Below, in pieces: positions 49,691 through 61,283 of a stretch of DNA of 64,000 nucleotides (positions within the stretch are counted from its first letter, which is position 1; every line of letters starts with the position of its first letter). The DNA comes from Apium graveolens (Eukaryota > Streptophyta > Magnoliopsida > Apiales > Apiaceae). The stretch spans positions 120,549,797 through 120,613,796 of the forward strand of contig NC_133652.1 of NCBI RefSeq assembly GCF_009905375.1. Reading direction: 5' to 3'. The notes under the pieces are model-generated. The model searched no databases. It was not told the DNA's origin and worked only from the letters and a program-made list of their open reading frames with translations. The translations under genes and the position numbers were made by a program.

Positions 49691-51801
49691 CTAAAGCCCA
49701 TCACTCTGGTATCTAATACCCATCTAGTCTTTATGACGATCAAAGTGACTTTCATAAAGTAGCTTTGTGAGTGGGTCTGCTATGTTATTATGTGTGTCAA
49801 CTCTATTTCAATACAATACAAGAAATGTTACCGCGCTCCCACTATCCCTTTTGTAGACACATGGTTCATCTACGTTTTTGATAAAATCAAACTCTTTGAT
49901 TGTCTCATCAAAACGAATGTTCCATATTTCGAGAAGCTTGCTTTAAATCACATATGGTTCGCAGTAGCTTACACACTAGGCTTTCATTTCCCTTGGAAAG
50001 AAAACTATCTGGCTATATGCCAGATCTCATAGTCGTAGTAAGCAGCAATCGCAAGCAAAATCTGAACTGATTTTAACAGGGCTATAGGTAAAAAGTTTCA
50101 TCAAAGTCAATCCATTGCCTTTGTTTGAATTCTTTTGCCACAAGCCTGCCTTATAGGTCTCCACCTGGCCATCTGCTATAACCTATCTTTTGTATACCGT
50201 ATACATAGATTCCATTCTGGATTTCATGGCAACATGCCATTTCTCTGAGTCAACACTACTCATAGCCTCATTATAGTTCACAGGGTCGTCATCATCAATG
50301 ATCGACAACTCATTGTCATTCTTAATGACAAGGCCATATTACCTCTCAGGTTGGCGAGACACTCTCCCTGTTCTATGAATGGGCTGTTCCACAAAAGGTT
50401 GTTCAGTCTATTCAGGTGTTTCCACTTGATCCGTAGTAGTTTGTGCTTCTTGAACTTCATCAAGTTTAAATTTTGCTCCCACTGTTTCCTTCAAGGATAA
50501 ACTCCTTTTCCAAGAAGGTAGCATGTCTGGAGACAAACACCCAATGATCGGTGCAAAAGTAATACCCTAAAGTCTCTTTAGGATATCCCACAAAACTATA
50601 TTTTAGGGATCGATATTCCAGCTTATCTGGGTCAACTTACTTGACATAAGCTGGACATCCCCAAATCTTAATGTGTTTAAAGACTCGGTTTCCTTTCTTT
50701 CCATATCTCATACGGAGTATGAGGAACAGATTTGGAAGGCACCTTATTCAGTAAATATGCTGAGGTTTCCAATGCATCACCCCATAGGAATACTGGAAGA
50801 TTTGCATAGCTCATCATGGACCGAACTATGTCTAACAAAGTTCGATTTCTCCTTTCAGATACCAATCTGGAGGAGTCCACTGGGAGACTATACCATTTAC
50901 TTTGAGATAATCTAGAAACACTCCATTAAAGTATTCACCACCTCGATCTGATCGAAGAGTTATAATACTATGTTTGGTTGTTTCTCCACTTCATACTTAT
51001 ACTCTTTGAACTTTTCAAAGGCCTCAGACTTGTGTTTCATCAAACACATATCCGAATCCAGATCTATCATCTATGAAAGTAATGAAGTATGAAAATCCAC
51101 CCATGGCTTGCTTAGACATTGGTCCACATACATCTGTGTGTACCATTCCTAGCAAATTTGCAGCCCTCTCTCCATGTCTACTAAATGGAGACTGCAATGC
51201 CACTATAAAGTGAGATTTTCATCATCCCTTTTCTTTTATTAGTTTGTTCAATCTGAAATAAATTATGTCACATACATACAGACCATTATTTAAAGCACCA
51301 CGTCCATAAAGAATATTATCTCTAAGAATAGAACATTCATTATTCTCAATAATAAATGAAATCCAGCCAAGTCTAACATGGGAATAATATTCCTCACAAT
51401 CGAGGGAACAAAATAACAATTATTTCAAACAATAGTCTTGCCCGTAGGCCTATGTAAATGAAATGATTCTACATCTTTAGCAGCAACTCTTGCTCCATTT
51501 CCATCAGTAGAATCACCTCCTCTTCCTCAAGAGTCCTACTTCTCCTTGGTCCCTGCAACAAATTGCAGATATGAGAACCATAGGCGGTATCGAATACCCA
51601 AGTAGAAATTTGATTTAATGACATATTCATTTCTATCATGAACATACCTGAATCAGAAGCGGTAGTCTCACTACCCTTCTTCTTCTGCAATTCTGCAAGG
51701 TAAACCTTGCAGTTACTCTTCCAGTGCCCCACCTTGTTACAGCGAAAGCAAACAACTTTGCTCTTGGGGTCTTCAGCTTTTGGTGGAACCGGCTTTTCTT
51801 C
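49691..51801 (-). pseudogene. Element E knuckle-protease-integrase-RT remnants
   Basis: Read right to left on the minus strand. CFRCNKVGHWKSNC knuckle (about 51765-51720). Protease region STWVFDTAYGSHIC, with DTA where D(S/T)G is usual. Integrase has [18 protein letters not shown] and [13 protein letters not shown] (50880-50677). The linker to RT has YNEAMSSVDSEKWHVAM near 50270-50230. RT remnant SWNIRFDETIKEFDFIKN is followed by EPCVYK at about 49855. From there the sequence jumps straight to the RNase H end, NNIADPLTKLLYESHFDRH, stopping at 49693-49691. The RT YVDD box and most of RNase H are deleted. Confidence 0.82.
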
Positions 51802-52417
51802 TGTTAGATATATTTGATAATGTCATGGCTAATATGTTTTATGTTTAGCTTTCAGAATCTTACGTGAACAGGATAAATCAGTACTTAACTGTTGATCAGT
51901 ACTTATACTGGAAGTCAGGACTTAAGGATATCAGTACTTATATTATCAGGAGATAATCATCAGAAGATAGATATCAGAGCTTAAGTGCTGAAGGACAATC
52001 AGATAAGGACAGTAGCTGATTAAAGGAAAGAAGATCGAGATAAACATAAGAAGAGATATGCATGAAGAAGGAATTCCGTAAAGAATGGAATACTTGGAAG
52101 AAAAGATATCTGATTGATATATTTTAGGAAGCAGAATTATATTCCATATCAATTAGCGATTATCTTGTAACTGTGTAGTATATAAACACAGACATAGGGT
52201 TTACACTATAAGTGTTATCATTATTAGAAAAGATTATTCATTGTAACCCTTGCAGCTCTCGTGATATTTGTTCATCACTGAGAGGTAACAGTTCCATACT
52301 GTAACAGAGTTTATTGTTTCAATAAAGTTTGTTTTCTGTTACTTAAGTTCTTAAAGTTCGATTTGAGTGTACTATACACTGTATTCACCCCCTCTACAGT
52401 GTGTGTGTGACCTAACA
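51802..52417 (+). repeat. 5' LTR of element F (616 bp)
   Basis: TGTTAGATATATTTG to GACCTAACA. Motif copies NTCAGNACTTA start near 51877, 51895, 51914 and 51930. A TATA-like TATATAAAC lies near 52171. Confidence 0.95.
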
Positions 52418-52432
52418 ATTGGTATCAGAGCC
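52418..52432 (+). promoter_or_regulatory. Primer-binding site of element F
   Basis: ATTGGTATCAGAGCC directly after the LTR, iMet type, with full match to the usual site. Confidence 0.88.
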
Positions 52433-52473
52433 TATCTGTTAACATACATACAGTTAAAGATCCAAACACAATC

Positions 52474-55400
52474 ATGTCGGACACAGAAACTCCAACTAAG
52501 CCTACCACAACTGAGGAACCACCAAAGACACAAATTCAGAGTCGGTATGAGACCATCAGAGCCCCATACTGAGACCATCTGAATATCCCATATAGAAGGT
52601 AAGGATGACCATGTTCCTGGAAGCAACAGATCCAGAATACCTTGATAGAATCAAGGAAGGTCCTCACAAACCAACCAAACTCGCAGTTGCAGTTGCAGGT
52701 GAAGCAGCAAAGACCGTACCAAAGGAGAAGAGTGATTATACTGCTGAGGACATAGCATCAATTACTAAGGATGCTAAGGTACGACACTTACTGCATAGTG
52801 CCATTGATAATGTAATGTCAAACAGGGTAATCAACTGCAAGACTGCTAAGGAGATATGGGATGCTCTGGAAATAAGGTGTCAGGGAACTGACACAATTAA
52901 GAAGAACAGGAAGACAATACTCACTCAAGAGTATGAACACTTTGACTCAAAGACTAATGAGTCATTGAATGATTTATATGATAGATTTGTCAAACTTTTG
53001 AATGATTTGTCATTGGTTGATAAAGAGTATGATCTTGAAGATTCAAACCTTAAGTTCCTGTTAGCTCTTCCTGAATGCTGGGATTTGAAGGCAACGATAA
53101 TAAGAGACAACTACAATCTTGATGAAACAACTCTTGATGAAATCTATGGAATGCTCAAGACTCATGAGCTGGAGATGGAACAAAGAAGCAAGAGGAAAGG
53201 AGGAAAGTCAAGGACAGTTGCTCTTAAGGCTGAAGATGAATTCCCCAAAGCAGCTTCCTCAAAGAAAGACAAGGGTAAAGCTCTTTTCATAAAGTCTGAT
53301 ACTGAGTCATCAAGTTCTGAGAGTGATGATGACTCAGATTCTGAAAGCTTGCCTGAGACTGATGCTGATGAGGAGATGATGAAGCTGTGTGCTCTTATGG
53401 TGAAAGGAATCACAAAGATTGCATACAGGAAGTTCAGGAAGGGAAAGAAGTTTTCAAGGAAAGGCATAAGTTCTGATAAGAAGAATTTCAGAAGATCTGA
53501 AGGCAGAGGAGGAAAGTCTGACAGAGGAGATTACACCAATGTTAAATGCTATAACTGTGGTGAGAAAGGCCACATATCTCCTGACTGTAAGAAGGTAAAG
53601 GGTGACAAAGGCAAGGCTCTTGTCACAAAGCAGAAAAGCTGGACAGACACCTCAGACTCTGAAAGTGAGGAGAACTATGAATTGATGGCAAATGCTGATA
53701 AAGAAAGTGCTGAGAGCAGTTCTGAAGCTGCTGAAACAAAGGGCAACAGGAAAAATATTCTAGTTCTGGACAGTGGATGTTCAGGACATATGACTGGAAA
53801 TAAGGCCCTGCTATCAGACTTTGTGGAGAAAGCTGGCCCAAGTGTTTCTTATGGAGATGGCAACATTGGAAAAACATTGGGATATGGCAATATCAATCTT
53901 GGAAATGTCATAATTAAACAAGTAGCTCTGGTCTCAGGACTTAAACACAACCTACTGAGTATAAGTCAAATCTGTGACAGAGGTTATCATGTTGATTTCT
54001 TTGAAGAACACTGTGAAGTTGTGAGTAAATCTAAAGGCAAAGTTGTTTTGAAAGGATACAGACGTGGTAACATTTATGAAGCTAAGCTTTCAACAAGTAC
54101 TGATGGTTCTGCAATCTGTCTGTTAAGTAGAGCATCAATTGAAGAAAGCTGGAATTGGCATAAGAAACTCTCTCATTTAAATTTCAACAATATAAATGAA
54201 CTGGTCAAGAAAGATCTTGTGAGAGGATTGCCAAACACAGTATTTGCTCCTGATGGTCTTTGTGATTCATGTCAGAAAGCCAAACAAAGAAAATCTTCAT
54301 TCAAGAGCAAGACTGAATCATCAATTCTTGAGCCTTATCATCTTATACATATTGATCTATTTGGTCCAGTAAATGTCATGTCTATTGCAAAGAAGAAGTA
54401 TGCGTTGGTCATAGTGGATGAGTTCACCAGATACACATGGGTGTATTTCTTGCACACAAAAAGTGAAACTGCATCTATCTTGATTGATCATGTCAAACAG
54501 CTGGATAAAATGGTCAAAGATTCTGTGAAAATTTTAAGGAGTGATAATGGCACTGAGTTCAAGAATTTGATAATGGAAGAGTTCTGCAAAAGCCATGGAA
54601 TAAAGCAGGAATTTTCTGCTCCTGGAACTCCACAGCAAAATGGAGTTGTTGAAAGGAAGAATAGAACTCTCATTGAAGCTGCACGTACAATGCTTGAAGA
54701 AGCAAAGCTTCCAACCTATTTCTGGGCTGAAGCTGTGCAGACTGCTTATTTTACTCAAAATGCAACACTCATTAACAAGCATGGAAAAACACCATATGAG
54801 ATGGTGAAGAAAAAGAAGCCAAATCTGAAATATTTTCATGTATTTGGATGCAAGTGTTTTGTTCTCAAGACTCATCCTGAACAGCTATCAAAGTTTGATC
54901 TAAAAGTTGATGAAGGAATCTTTGTTGGATATCCACTTTCCACAAAAGCCTTCAGAGTCTATAATTTGAGAACAAAAGTGGTCATGGAATCTATCAATGT
55001 CTCTTTTGATGACAAGAAGATCACTGGTCTTAAAGATTTCATTGACCATGATCAGCTGAGATTTGAAAATGAAGACTCATATTCTGATACTAAAAATCCT
55101 GATAGTCTAAGTCCTGATACTGCAAACTCTGATGGATTAAACTCTGATGTTATTAAAACTGTGGTGACTACGTTAAAGGAAGATGCACCTATGCAGGGGG
55201 AGCATACTCAAGATCCTACCACATCTCAAGAAACATCAGAACGTGCATCTGGCTCTTCAAGTTCTGATTCGTCAAGTTCTGATAAGCCAAGTTCTGATAG
55301 TGCTGAAAATCTAAATACTGAAGAATCCAACTCAGAGAGCATAGTTTCAGGGGGAGCATCAGAAAATGAAAATGAAGATAGCATGGATCATGGGGGAGCA

Positions 55401-55496
55401 TCCAGTTCTAGAGAAAACCTTCCATCTGCAAGGAAGTGGACAAAATCACATACACCTGATTTGATAACAGTCTCAGTTCGACCTAGAATATGTTGA
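52474..55496 (+). pseudogene. Element F gag-protease-integrase, truncated before RT
   Basis: Start MSDTETPTKPTTTEEPP at 52474. Compared with A, one base is lost near 52560 and a Trp codon is TAG soon after; then one frame is open to 55496. Gag capsid: EIWDALEIRCQG. Knuckle CYNCGEKGHISPDC is at about 53550-53590. Gag runs into protease with no stop (KGNRKNILVLDSGCSGHMTG, DSG from 53769), unlike A, D and G. Integrase: WHKKLSHLNF, LCDSC, RSDNGTEF near 54538, VVERKNRTLIEAARTML near 54645. A Ser-rich linker with AAGTTCTGAT copies follows. The frame ends with eight unrelated residues after HTPDLIT. RT and RNase H absent. Confidence 0.92.
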
Positions 55497-56250
55497 AGTG
55501 GAAGATTAATAGTCACTATGATTAGGATTAATGGTATTCGTACTTGAACAGTCCACTGTTCTTGTGTCTTGTGCGGTCTAGACCATGATTCCTTTTTCCA
55601 ATGACTGTTATTCTTTTTCAAAGTCTAGGGAGACGAGGTAGAATTATGGTATTCTACCTGTCAGAATTAAATATCTTTGCGTCTCTTGGCATTCTCTTGC
55701 CTATATAAGCAACCACTTCACATCAGTCTTTCCATCACATTCTTCTCACACACTTATCTTCCTTTTTCTGTCAAAAACACAATGGTTCGATACAACATGT
55801 TTTTGAACTACCAAACCTTCAATATGGAGCTAAGTTGTGCCGAGTGGCAGCAGGAGTGGCATGTAACAGCCATTCCTGAGGAGATCTGGGATTCTGTCCC
55901 ACAGGAGGTGCTGACTCACCTTCTATTCTTCTATATGGATTACCATCGCCATCTGGAGTGATTGGAGGAGGAAAGGCGGGAAACTATCCGTCAGCAAGAG
56001 CGAATCATCCGACTCGCCATCTTGTTTGTCGAAGATAGGAAGAGGAAGATGACTTAATCTTGTCTTCTTCCTGTTCTTCTTCATCCTCAGCTTTGTCAGG
56101 CTTCTTAGCTAGGACTAAAGCTGTTGATGTTAGGATTAGGAGCTTAGGGAAAATCTTGTATAAGTATTGATGTAATTTCCATTTCATAAATGTATTGTCT
56201 TGATATATTAATGAAAGTTGTTTTTACTTCAAGATTTTATCTCTGAGTTA
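55468..56250 (+). other. Non-family cassette in place of RT-RNase H
   Basis: Not present in A or D at this place. It looks like a small transcription unit: TATATAAG at 55702-55709, a CT-rich leader, ATG at 55782, a short ORF, then an A/T-rich tail with ATTAATGAAAG near 56208. The right border is not sharp; by about 56590 the sequence matches the family 3' ORF promoter region again. Confidence 0.6.
55782..56057 (+). pseudogene. Small ORF in the F cassette, one internal stop
   Basis: Not recognised. Begins MVRYNMFLNYQTFNMELSC and has 59 codons to a TGA at 55959-55961. The frame then stays open for another 31 codons (ERRETIRQQERIIRLAIL and a KRKM end) to TAA at 56055. Read through the TGA it would be a 90-residue helical, charged protein rich in Trp and Glu in its first half. 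It could be a captured host gene piece or an accessory ORF of a related element. Confidence 0.5.
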
Positions 56251-56591
56251 TTTCATCTTGTGTTGATAAATCCTGATTGATGTTCTGATGACCATATATA
56301 TTTTGTTTTATATTAAGTTCTGATTCATTTTCAGCACTTACTCATCTAATTTATCTTGGTCATTTTCATGTGATGTATTTTCAGAATATCAATGATGCAG
56401 TGAAAAATAATTCAATCAGTACTAATGGTTTAAATTTTGAATTAAAACTGTTTCTCTTGATTAATGGAACGGTTTTTTCCTTGAAACTAGGCAACTGGGT
56501 AAGTAATGATTCCTGTTTTCTCGAGCCCAGTAACTGACCGTTATTACTGCATGTCTGACAGGTGTCCAACGGTAACATTTTTTGTTCAGAG
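56251..56591 (+). other. Element F spacer before 3' ORF
   Basis: Non-coding; contains AAGTTCTGATTC near 56317 and other TCTGATG copies. Leads into the TATA box at 56592. Confidence 0.55.
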
Positions 56592-56599
56592 TATAAGTA
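56592..56599 (+). promoter_or_regulatory. TATA box candidate, element F 3' ORF
   Basis: TATAAGTA, then a CT-rich leader (56620-56690) and the ATG at 56755, about 156 nt on. Upstream CAGGTGT is shared with A at about 11664. Function is inferred. Confidence 0.5.
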
Positions 56600-56754
56600 C
56601 AATAGAGAGAAGATTTCTTTAATCTTTTATTTTCTTTATACTTTATCTCTCTCCTTACTTTTACTCTCTTTCTCCTTCTTTCTCACGTTGGTTTTTCATA
56701 CAGACATTATCTCAAACACCCAACAGGCATACTTGAATCTCAATATTTTTTCAC

Positions 56755-59700
56755 ATGGCACCAAAGGATTTAATCATTGATGGAGCAAAGTTTGTTCCAA
56801 ACAACTATGCTGCAATTCTTGATCATGCTGAAGCTCCATCTGAATTGCACTTTGTGCAAGATCTTCTTGCACATAGTGAGGTTGGGTACGCCTTAACTCA
56901 GCCTGAATTATTTTCAAGTCAACAAGTTCTGAGGTTCTGGAGGACTGGAGTTTTTGATGATGGTGGTAAATGAGGAACTCCCAGTATTTTTTTCCAAGTG
57001 GGTGATTCATCCTATGTAGTCACTCCTGGTACAGTACGAAGAACATTACATCTTCCAGAAGATTGTACTTTCTCTATACCAGAGGAATCAGAACTTCGGG
57101 AGTTAATGACTGATTTGGGATATGAAAAGAGTCTGATAAAACTAGGACAATTGAAACGGGCTCATATCAGAAGAGAATGGAGTTTCTTCTTCGATTGCAT
57201 CACCAAGGCTTTTGGCAACAAGTGTTCAAACTTTGATGCTATCCCAATCATGAGTCAGCACATCGGGTATTCACTTATCAATCAAACTCACTTTGATTTT
57301 GCACCTGCTTTAATTGGTTTTATTGGGGGTAGGATGACAGAGGATAGAACTGTTGTTTACTTTGCTCGATTCTATCAACTTATTTATACGTATTGTACTG
57401 ATGAACCCCAGTTAGTCAGTACTCAAACCCCACCTTTTAAGGTTGCAAAAAGGTACTTTAACGACTTGATAAATGCTGACACAAAGAAATCAATGGTGAG
57501 ACCATTACAGATTCCTCAGTCTGTGAAACATATTCTGGTAAATGCTGATCCTGCTACTTACAAATCTGTTTACTCCAATGTTCAACCAACTCACCATAAC
57601 CAAAATTCATCATTTTCAGTCCCTACCACTCAGGGTATATCTCAACCTACCCTCAGAACTTATCTCAAATCCTATCTCTCCACTTCACAAACTGCTCAAC
57701 CTTCTTCTTCAGCACCTACTGTGAAGCCTACATCCTCTAAGCCAAAGAGAACAAAGACTGTTCTTCAAACACCTCAAAAGAGGAGGAGGATTACTTTGAG
57801 AGATGAATTAGATTCTGAGGACCATATTCCTTCTTCAGAACCTGTGGTAAATGAAGCTGAGAAGGCAACTTCTCAGAAGGATTCTGAAATTGGGGGTTCT
57901 AGGCTTCTCAAGAGGCTTAGACGAATGATAGTTCCTGAAACTCCCAAGGAATCCAAATCAACAAGGAAGTACAAGAAACAGAGGGCACAAAGGCCAGTTT
58001 CAGATGATGAGGAGGAAGTAGCTAAGGAAGGGGATCAGGAATCTCTGATCTCACAAGACAAGGAATTTGCTCCAGTCACTTCTTCTCCATCAACTCCATC
58101 TCAGGAAGCTGTATCTGACAAGGCTAACTCACCATCTGTGTCTCTTGTTGATCCAGGCACAAGTGCTGAAATTGATATTCAGAACCTGGTTGTGCCTGAA
58201 ATACTTTTCTTAGAAGCTCCAACAGCAAATAATCCTTCCACAACACCTGTTACTGCTGCTGTTCAAACTCCAAAGTTATCAACAACACCTTCTCTGCATC
58301 AAGATGCTGATGATCAGATTTTAGGTGAGCATCAGGATATGGCTGTTGATCAGAACTTAGTATCAGATCAGCAATTAGAGGATGCTGAAGCCTCCATTGC
58401 TACTCACACTGTTGTCTTATTAGACGATACTGATTCTTTAAGTTCTGATGCTGCAAATGTTGGAGATACTGGTGAAGCTGCTCCAACTGTAGATGCTGAT
58501 GAAGCAGGTCCTTCAGGACATACTCCTCCACCGACTCTTCCTAAGTCTGAACTGGTAAAGGAGTTTGTTATCAGGGATGCACCAGTGCCTTGGAGTGAAA
58601 CTCCTGCAGGTCAGGAGTGGACTAAGGAATGGAACTCAGTTTCATGTGTTCCAAATGCTTTACATCTTGCTGAGCACTTGACTAAAGCTGATGAAATGTT
58701 AAATTCTGATGATTTTAAAACCCAGCTTAGAGTCACTGCATTGAGTACTAAACATCTTCATTAAACTACTCATGCAGAGCTACACAAGATTCAGGAGAAC
58801 TTTATCAAACAGGAACAAGTTTGGAAAATTGATAAGAAAAAGTTCTTTCAACCTACCATTGACAAGATTGCTTATATTGAGAAAACTCAAGAGAAACAAC
58901 AAGCTCAGATTGATCAAATTCTGACAAATCAAGCTTCTCAGCAATCGCAACTTACTGAAATCCAGACCTCAGTGGAACTACTTATCTCTCTTTTACTACC
59001 TGCTGATGCCAAAAAGGGGGAGAAGGTAATTAAGTCCAAATGCAAAACCAACAAGACACTGCAAGGAAAGGATGATGGAAAAGATGACCAAGGAAACTCT
59101 GGAATGGGTAGCGGTCATAGTCAAGGTAGAAGGTTTACATCAAGACAAGCTAGTCACAGAACAAGTTCTGATACTGGGAAAAGAATAAGTTCTGCTGCTG
59201 GTAAAAGGATAAGTTCTGATGAACTTCTAGATCTTGATGAGGAAATATCAAGACAGTTATTTCTTCAAGAAAATCCAGGAATGGACTTGGAAAGTTTAAA
59301 GGAAGAAGAAGCCAGACTTAAATCAGAGAAAGTCACATCTAAATCTGAAGCTTCTGGTAAAAAGTCACTTCCAAAACTTAAAGGCATTGTTATCAAAGAA
59401 AGGACACATACTGAAGCAACATTGGCTAGATCACAACCACAGATAGATCCAAGATCCAAGGGTAAAGAAAAGGTTGGTGAACCTATCAAGGGTTACGTAC
59501 CTCCTGAGGAAGAAGAAATTGCTGATTAAAAAGATGATCTTCCTTTGACTTCAAGAAAAGTTCTTAAAACAACCTCTGACATGGCTCAAGTTGTTCAGAG
59601 TCAAGAAATTGTAAGTTCTGATATTCAGAAGAAGCAAGTAACCTCTGACAGTGCTCAAGTTAACTTGATATCAGAAAATAGATCAAAGACACTCCTACCA

Positions 59701-60459
59701 GGATTCACTAAAGCAAAACAGACTCAATCTTTGAAGACTACTGTAAGTGGTTTTGAAGCAAGAGTAGTTACTGGAAAGGAAGCTAGAGATAAAACTGGAT
59801 TGGGAAGTGCTGATGAAAGAAGAGTACACAACACTACCAATGATCCAACTTCCTTGAGTGAACCAAGTATTGGAGCAACTCCTGAGAGATTGAATCAACT
59901 GGAATCTGTACAGATGGTTTACCATACCTACTTGAAAGAATACATCATGTTGTATTTCATGACAGATGGTAGGGTTTATCATATAAGACAAAATGCCATT
60001 CCTTTGAAGAATTTTGAAGAATTGGAGCATGTACTTTTCTTACTTCAAGTGGATGACAGAATAACAGAGACTGCTGCAAACTACTTAAAAGAACAGATTC
60101 AGAGACAGAAAAGGCTTTATTCTGTTAAGTCTGACAGCATATATGTTCCAAAGTACAGAGATCACAATGGTGATATTGTTGATATGAAGCCTAATACTGC
60201 ACAGATCAGAACATATCTTGGTATTAAGGGACTTGAATTCAATCTAGAGTCTGACAAAGCTTATGTCATAAGACTAGATCAGGAGTTGAGAAAAGCAAAG
60301 ATCAATGATCTCAGAGCTGCAATCTTTCAAACTGGTGAAGATACTGCAGAGCTTAAAGATGTCAAAAGGAGAATGATTGATGAACTCAGATATGCTGAGA
60401 AATGTTTGTTGAAGAACTATCTCAGAACAACTCCTGACATCAGAGAGATCAGAAAATGA
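56755..60459 (+). pseudogene. Element F 3' ORF (env-position protein), three nonsense codons
   Basis: Start MAPKDLIIDGAKFVPNNYA. One frame to TGA at 60457-60459, with TGA at about 56971, TAA at 58762 and TAA at 59527. N-terminal domain: FWRTGVFDDGG, LGYEKSLIKLGQLKRAHIR, REWSFFFDCITKAF, NKCSNFDAIPIMSQHIGYSL and FIGGRM. The middle is Pro/Ser/Thr-rich. A coiled-coil segment lies at about 58780-58990. A C-terminal domain includes EYIMLYFMTDGRVYHIRQN and YFMTDG-type hydrophobic patches. Motif copies AAGTTCTGAT lie at about 58440, 59163, 59212 and 59612. It is the most complete copy of this protein here; function unknown. Confidence 0.82.
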
Positions 60460-60655
60460 TGAAGCCAAGTCGAAGATCTACAACTGCTTAAATTCTGATA
60501 TTTATACAGATTGAAGTTGTTATCAGAAGTTAAAATTGGTAAAAACTTTAAGGACTGTAAGTTGTAGCTATCTAGTCTATTTCTCATGCATTTGTACTTA
60601 ATGTTTTTGACATCATCAAATATCTGTTAAACTTGTATATTTTGTTAATTTACAA
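60460..60655 (+). other. Element F 3' untranslated segment
   Basis: Short non-coding stretch between the 3' ORF stop and the polypurine tract. Confidence 0.6.
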
Positions 60656-60667
60656 GTTGGGGGAGAT
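60656..60667 (+). promoter_or_regulatory. Polypurine tract of element F
   Basis: GTTGGGGGAGAT directly before the 3' LTR. Confidence 0.85.
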
Positions 60668-61283
60668 TGTTAGATATATTTGATAATGTCATGGCTAATA
60701 TGTTTTATGTTTAGCTTTCAGAATCTTACGTGAACAGGATAAATCAGTACTTAACTGTTGATCAGTACTTATACTGGAAGTCAGGACTTAAGGATATCAG
60801 TACTTATATTATCAGGAGATAATCATCAGAAGATAGATATCAGAGCTTAAGTGCTGAAGGACAATCAGATAAGGACAGTAGCTGATTAAAGGAAAGAAGA
60901 TCGAGATAAACATAAGAAGAGATATGCATGAAGAAGGAATTCCGTAAAGAATGGAATACTTGGAAGAAATGATATCTGATTGATATATTTTAGGAAGCAG
61001 AATTATATTTCATATCAATTAGCGATTATCTTGTAACTGTGTAGTATATAAACACAGACATAGGGTTTACACTATAAGTGTTATCATTATTAGAAAAGAT
61101 TATTCATTGTAACCCTTGCAGCTCTCATGATATTTGTTCATCACTGAGAGGTAACAGTTCCATACTTTAACAGAGTTTATTGTTTCAATAAAGTTTGTTT
61201 TCTGTTACTTAAGTTCTTAAAGTTCGATTTGAGTGTACTATACACTGTATTCACCCCCTCTACAGTGTGTGTGTGACCTAACA
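60668..61283 (+). repeat. 3' LTR of element F (616 bp)
   Basis: Same length as the 5' LTR. Four differences: AAAAGATAT to AAATGATAT, ATATTCCAT to ATATTTCAT, CTCTCGTGA to CTCTCATGA, and ATACTGTAA to ATACTTTAA. Confidence 0.95.

Larger units (their letters stand above)
51802..61283 (+). mobile_element. Element F, young non-autonomous SIRE-type copia
   Basis: Two 616-bp LTRs that differ at only four positions by direct comparison, and a perfect 5-bp duplication TCTTC (51797-51801 and 61284-61288). It is inserted in the gag of E. It has PBS, gag, protease, integrase, 3' ORF and PPT, but no RT or RNase H: the coding region leaves the family sequence near 55467, where A continues into RT. Gag has an early frameshift and a stop, and the 3' ORF has three stops. 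With no RT it must have moved using proteins supplied by a relative. Confidence 0.93.

Noticed and set aside
49790..50032. Plus-strand ORF at the E RT/RNase H junction
   Set aside because: Antisense to recognisable RT remnants (FDETIKEFDFIKN).
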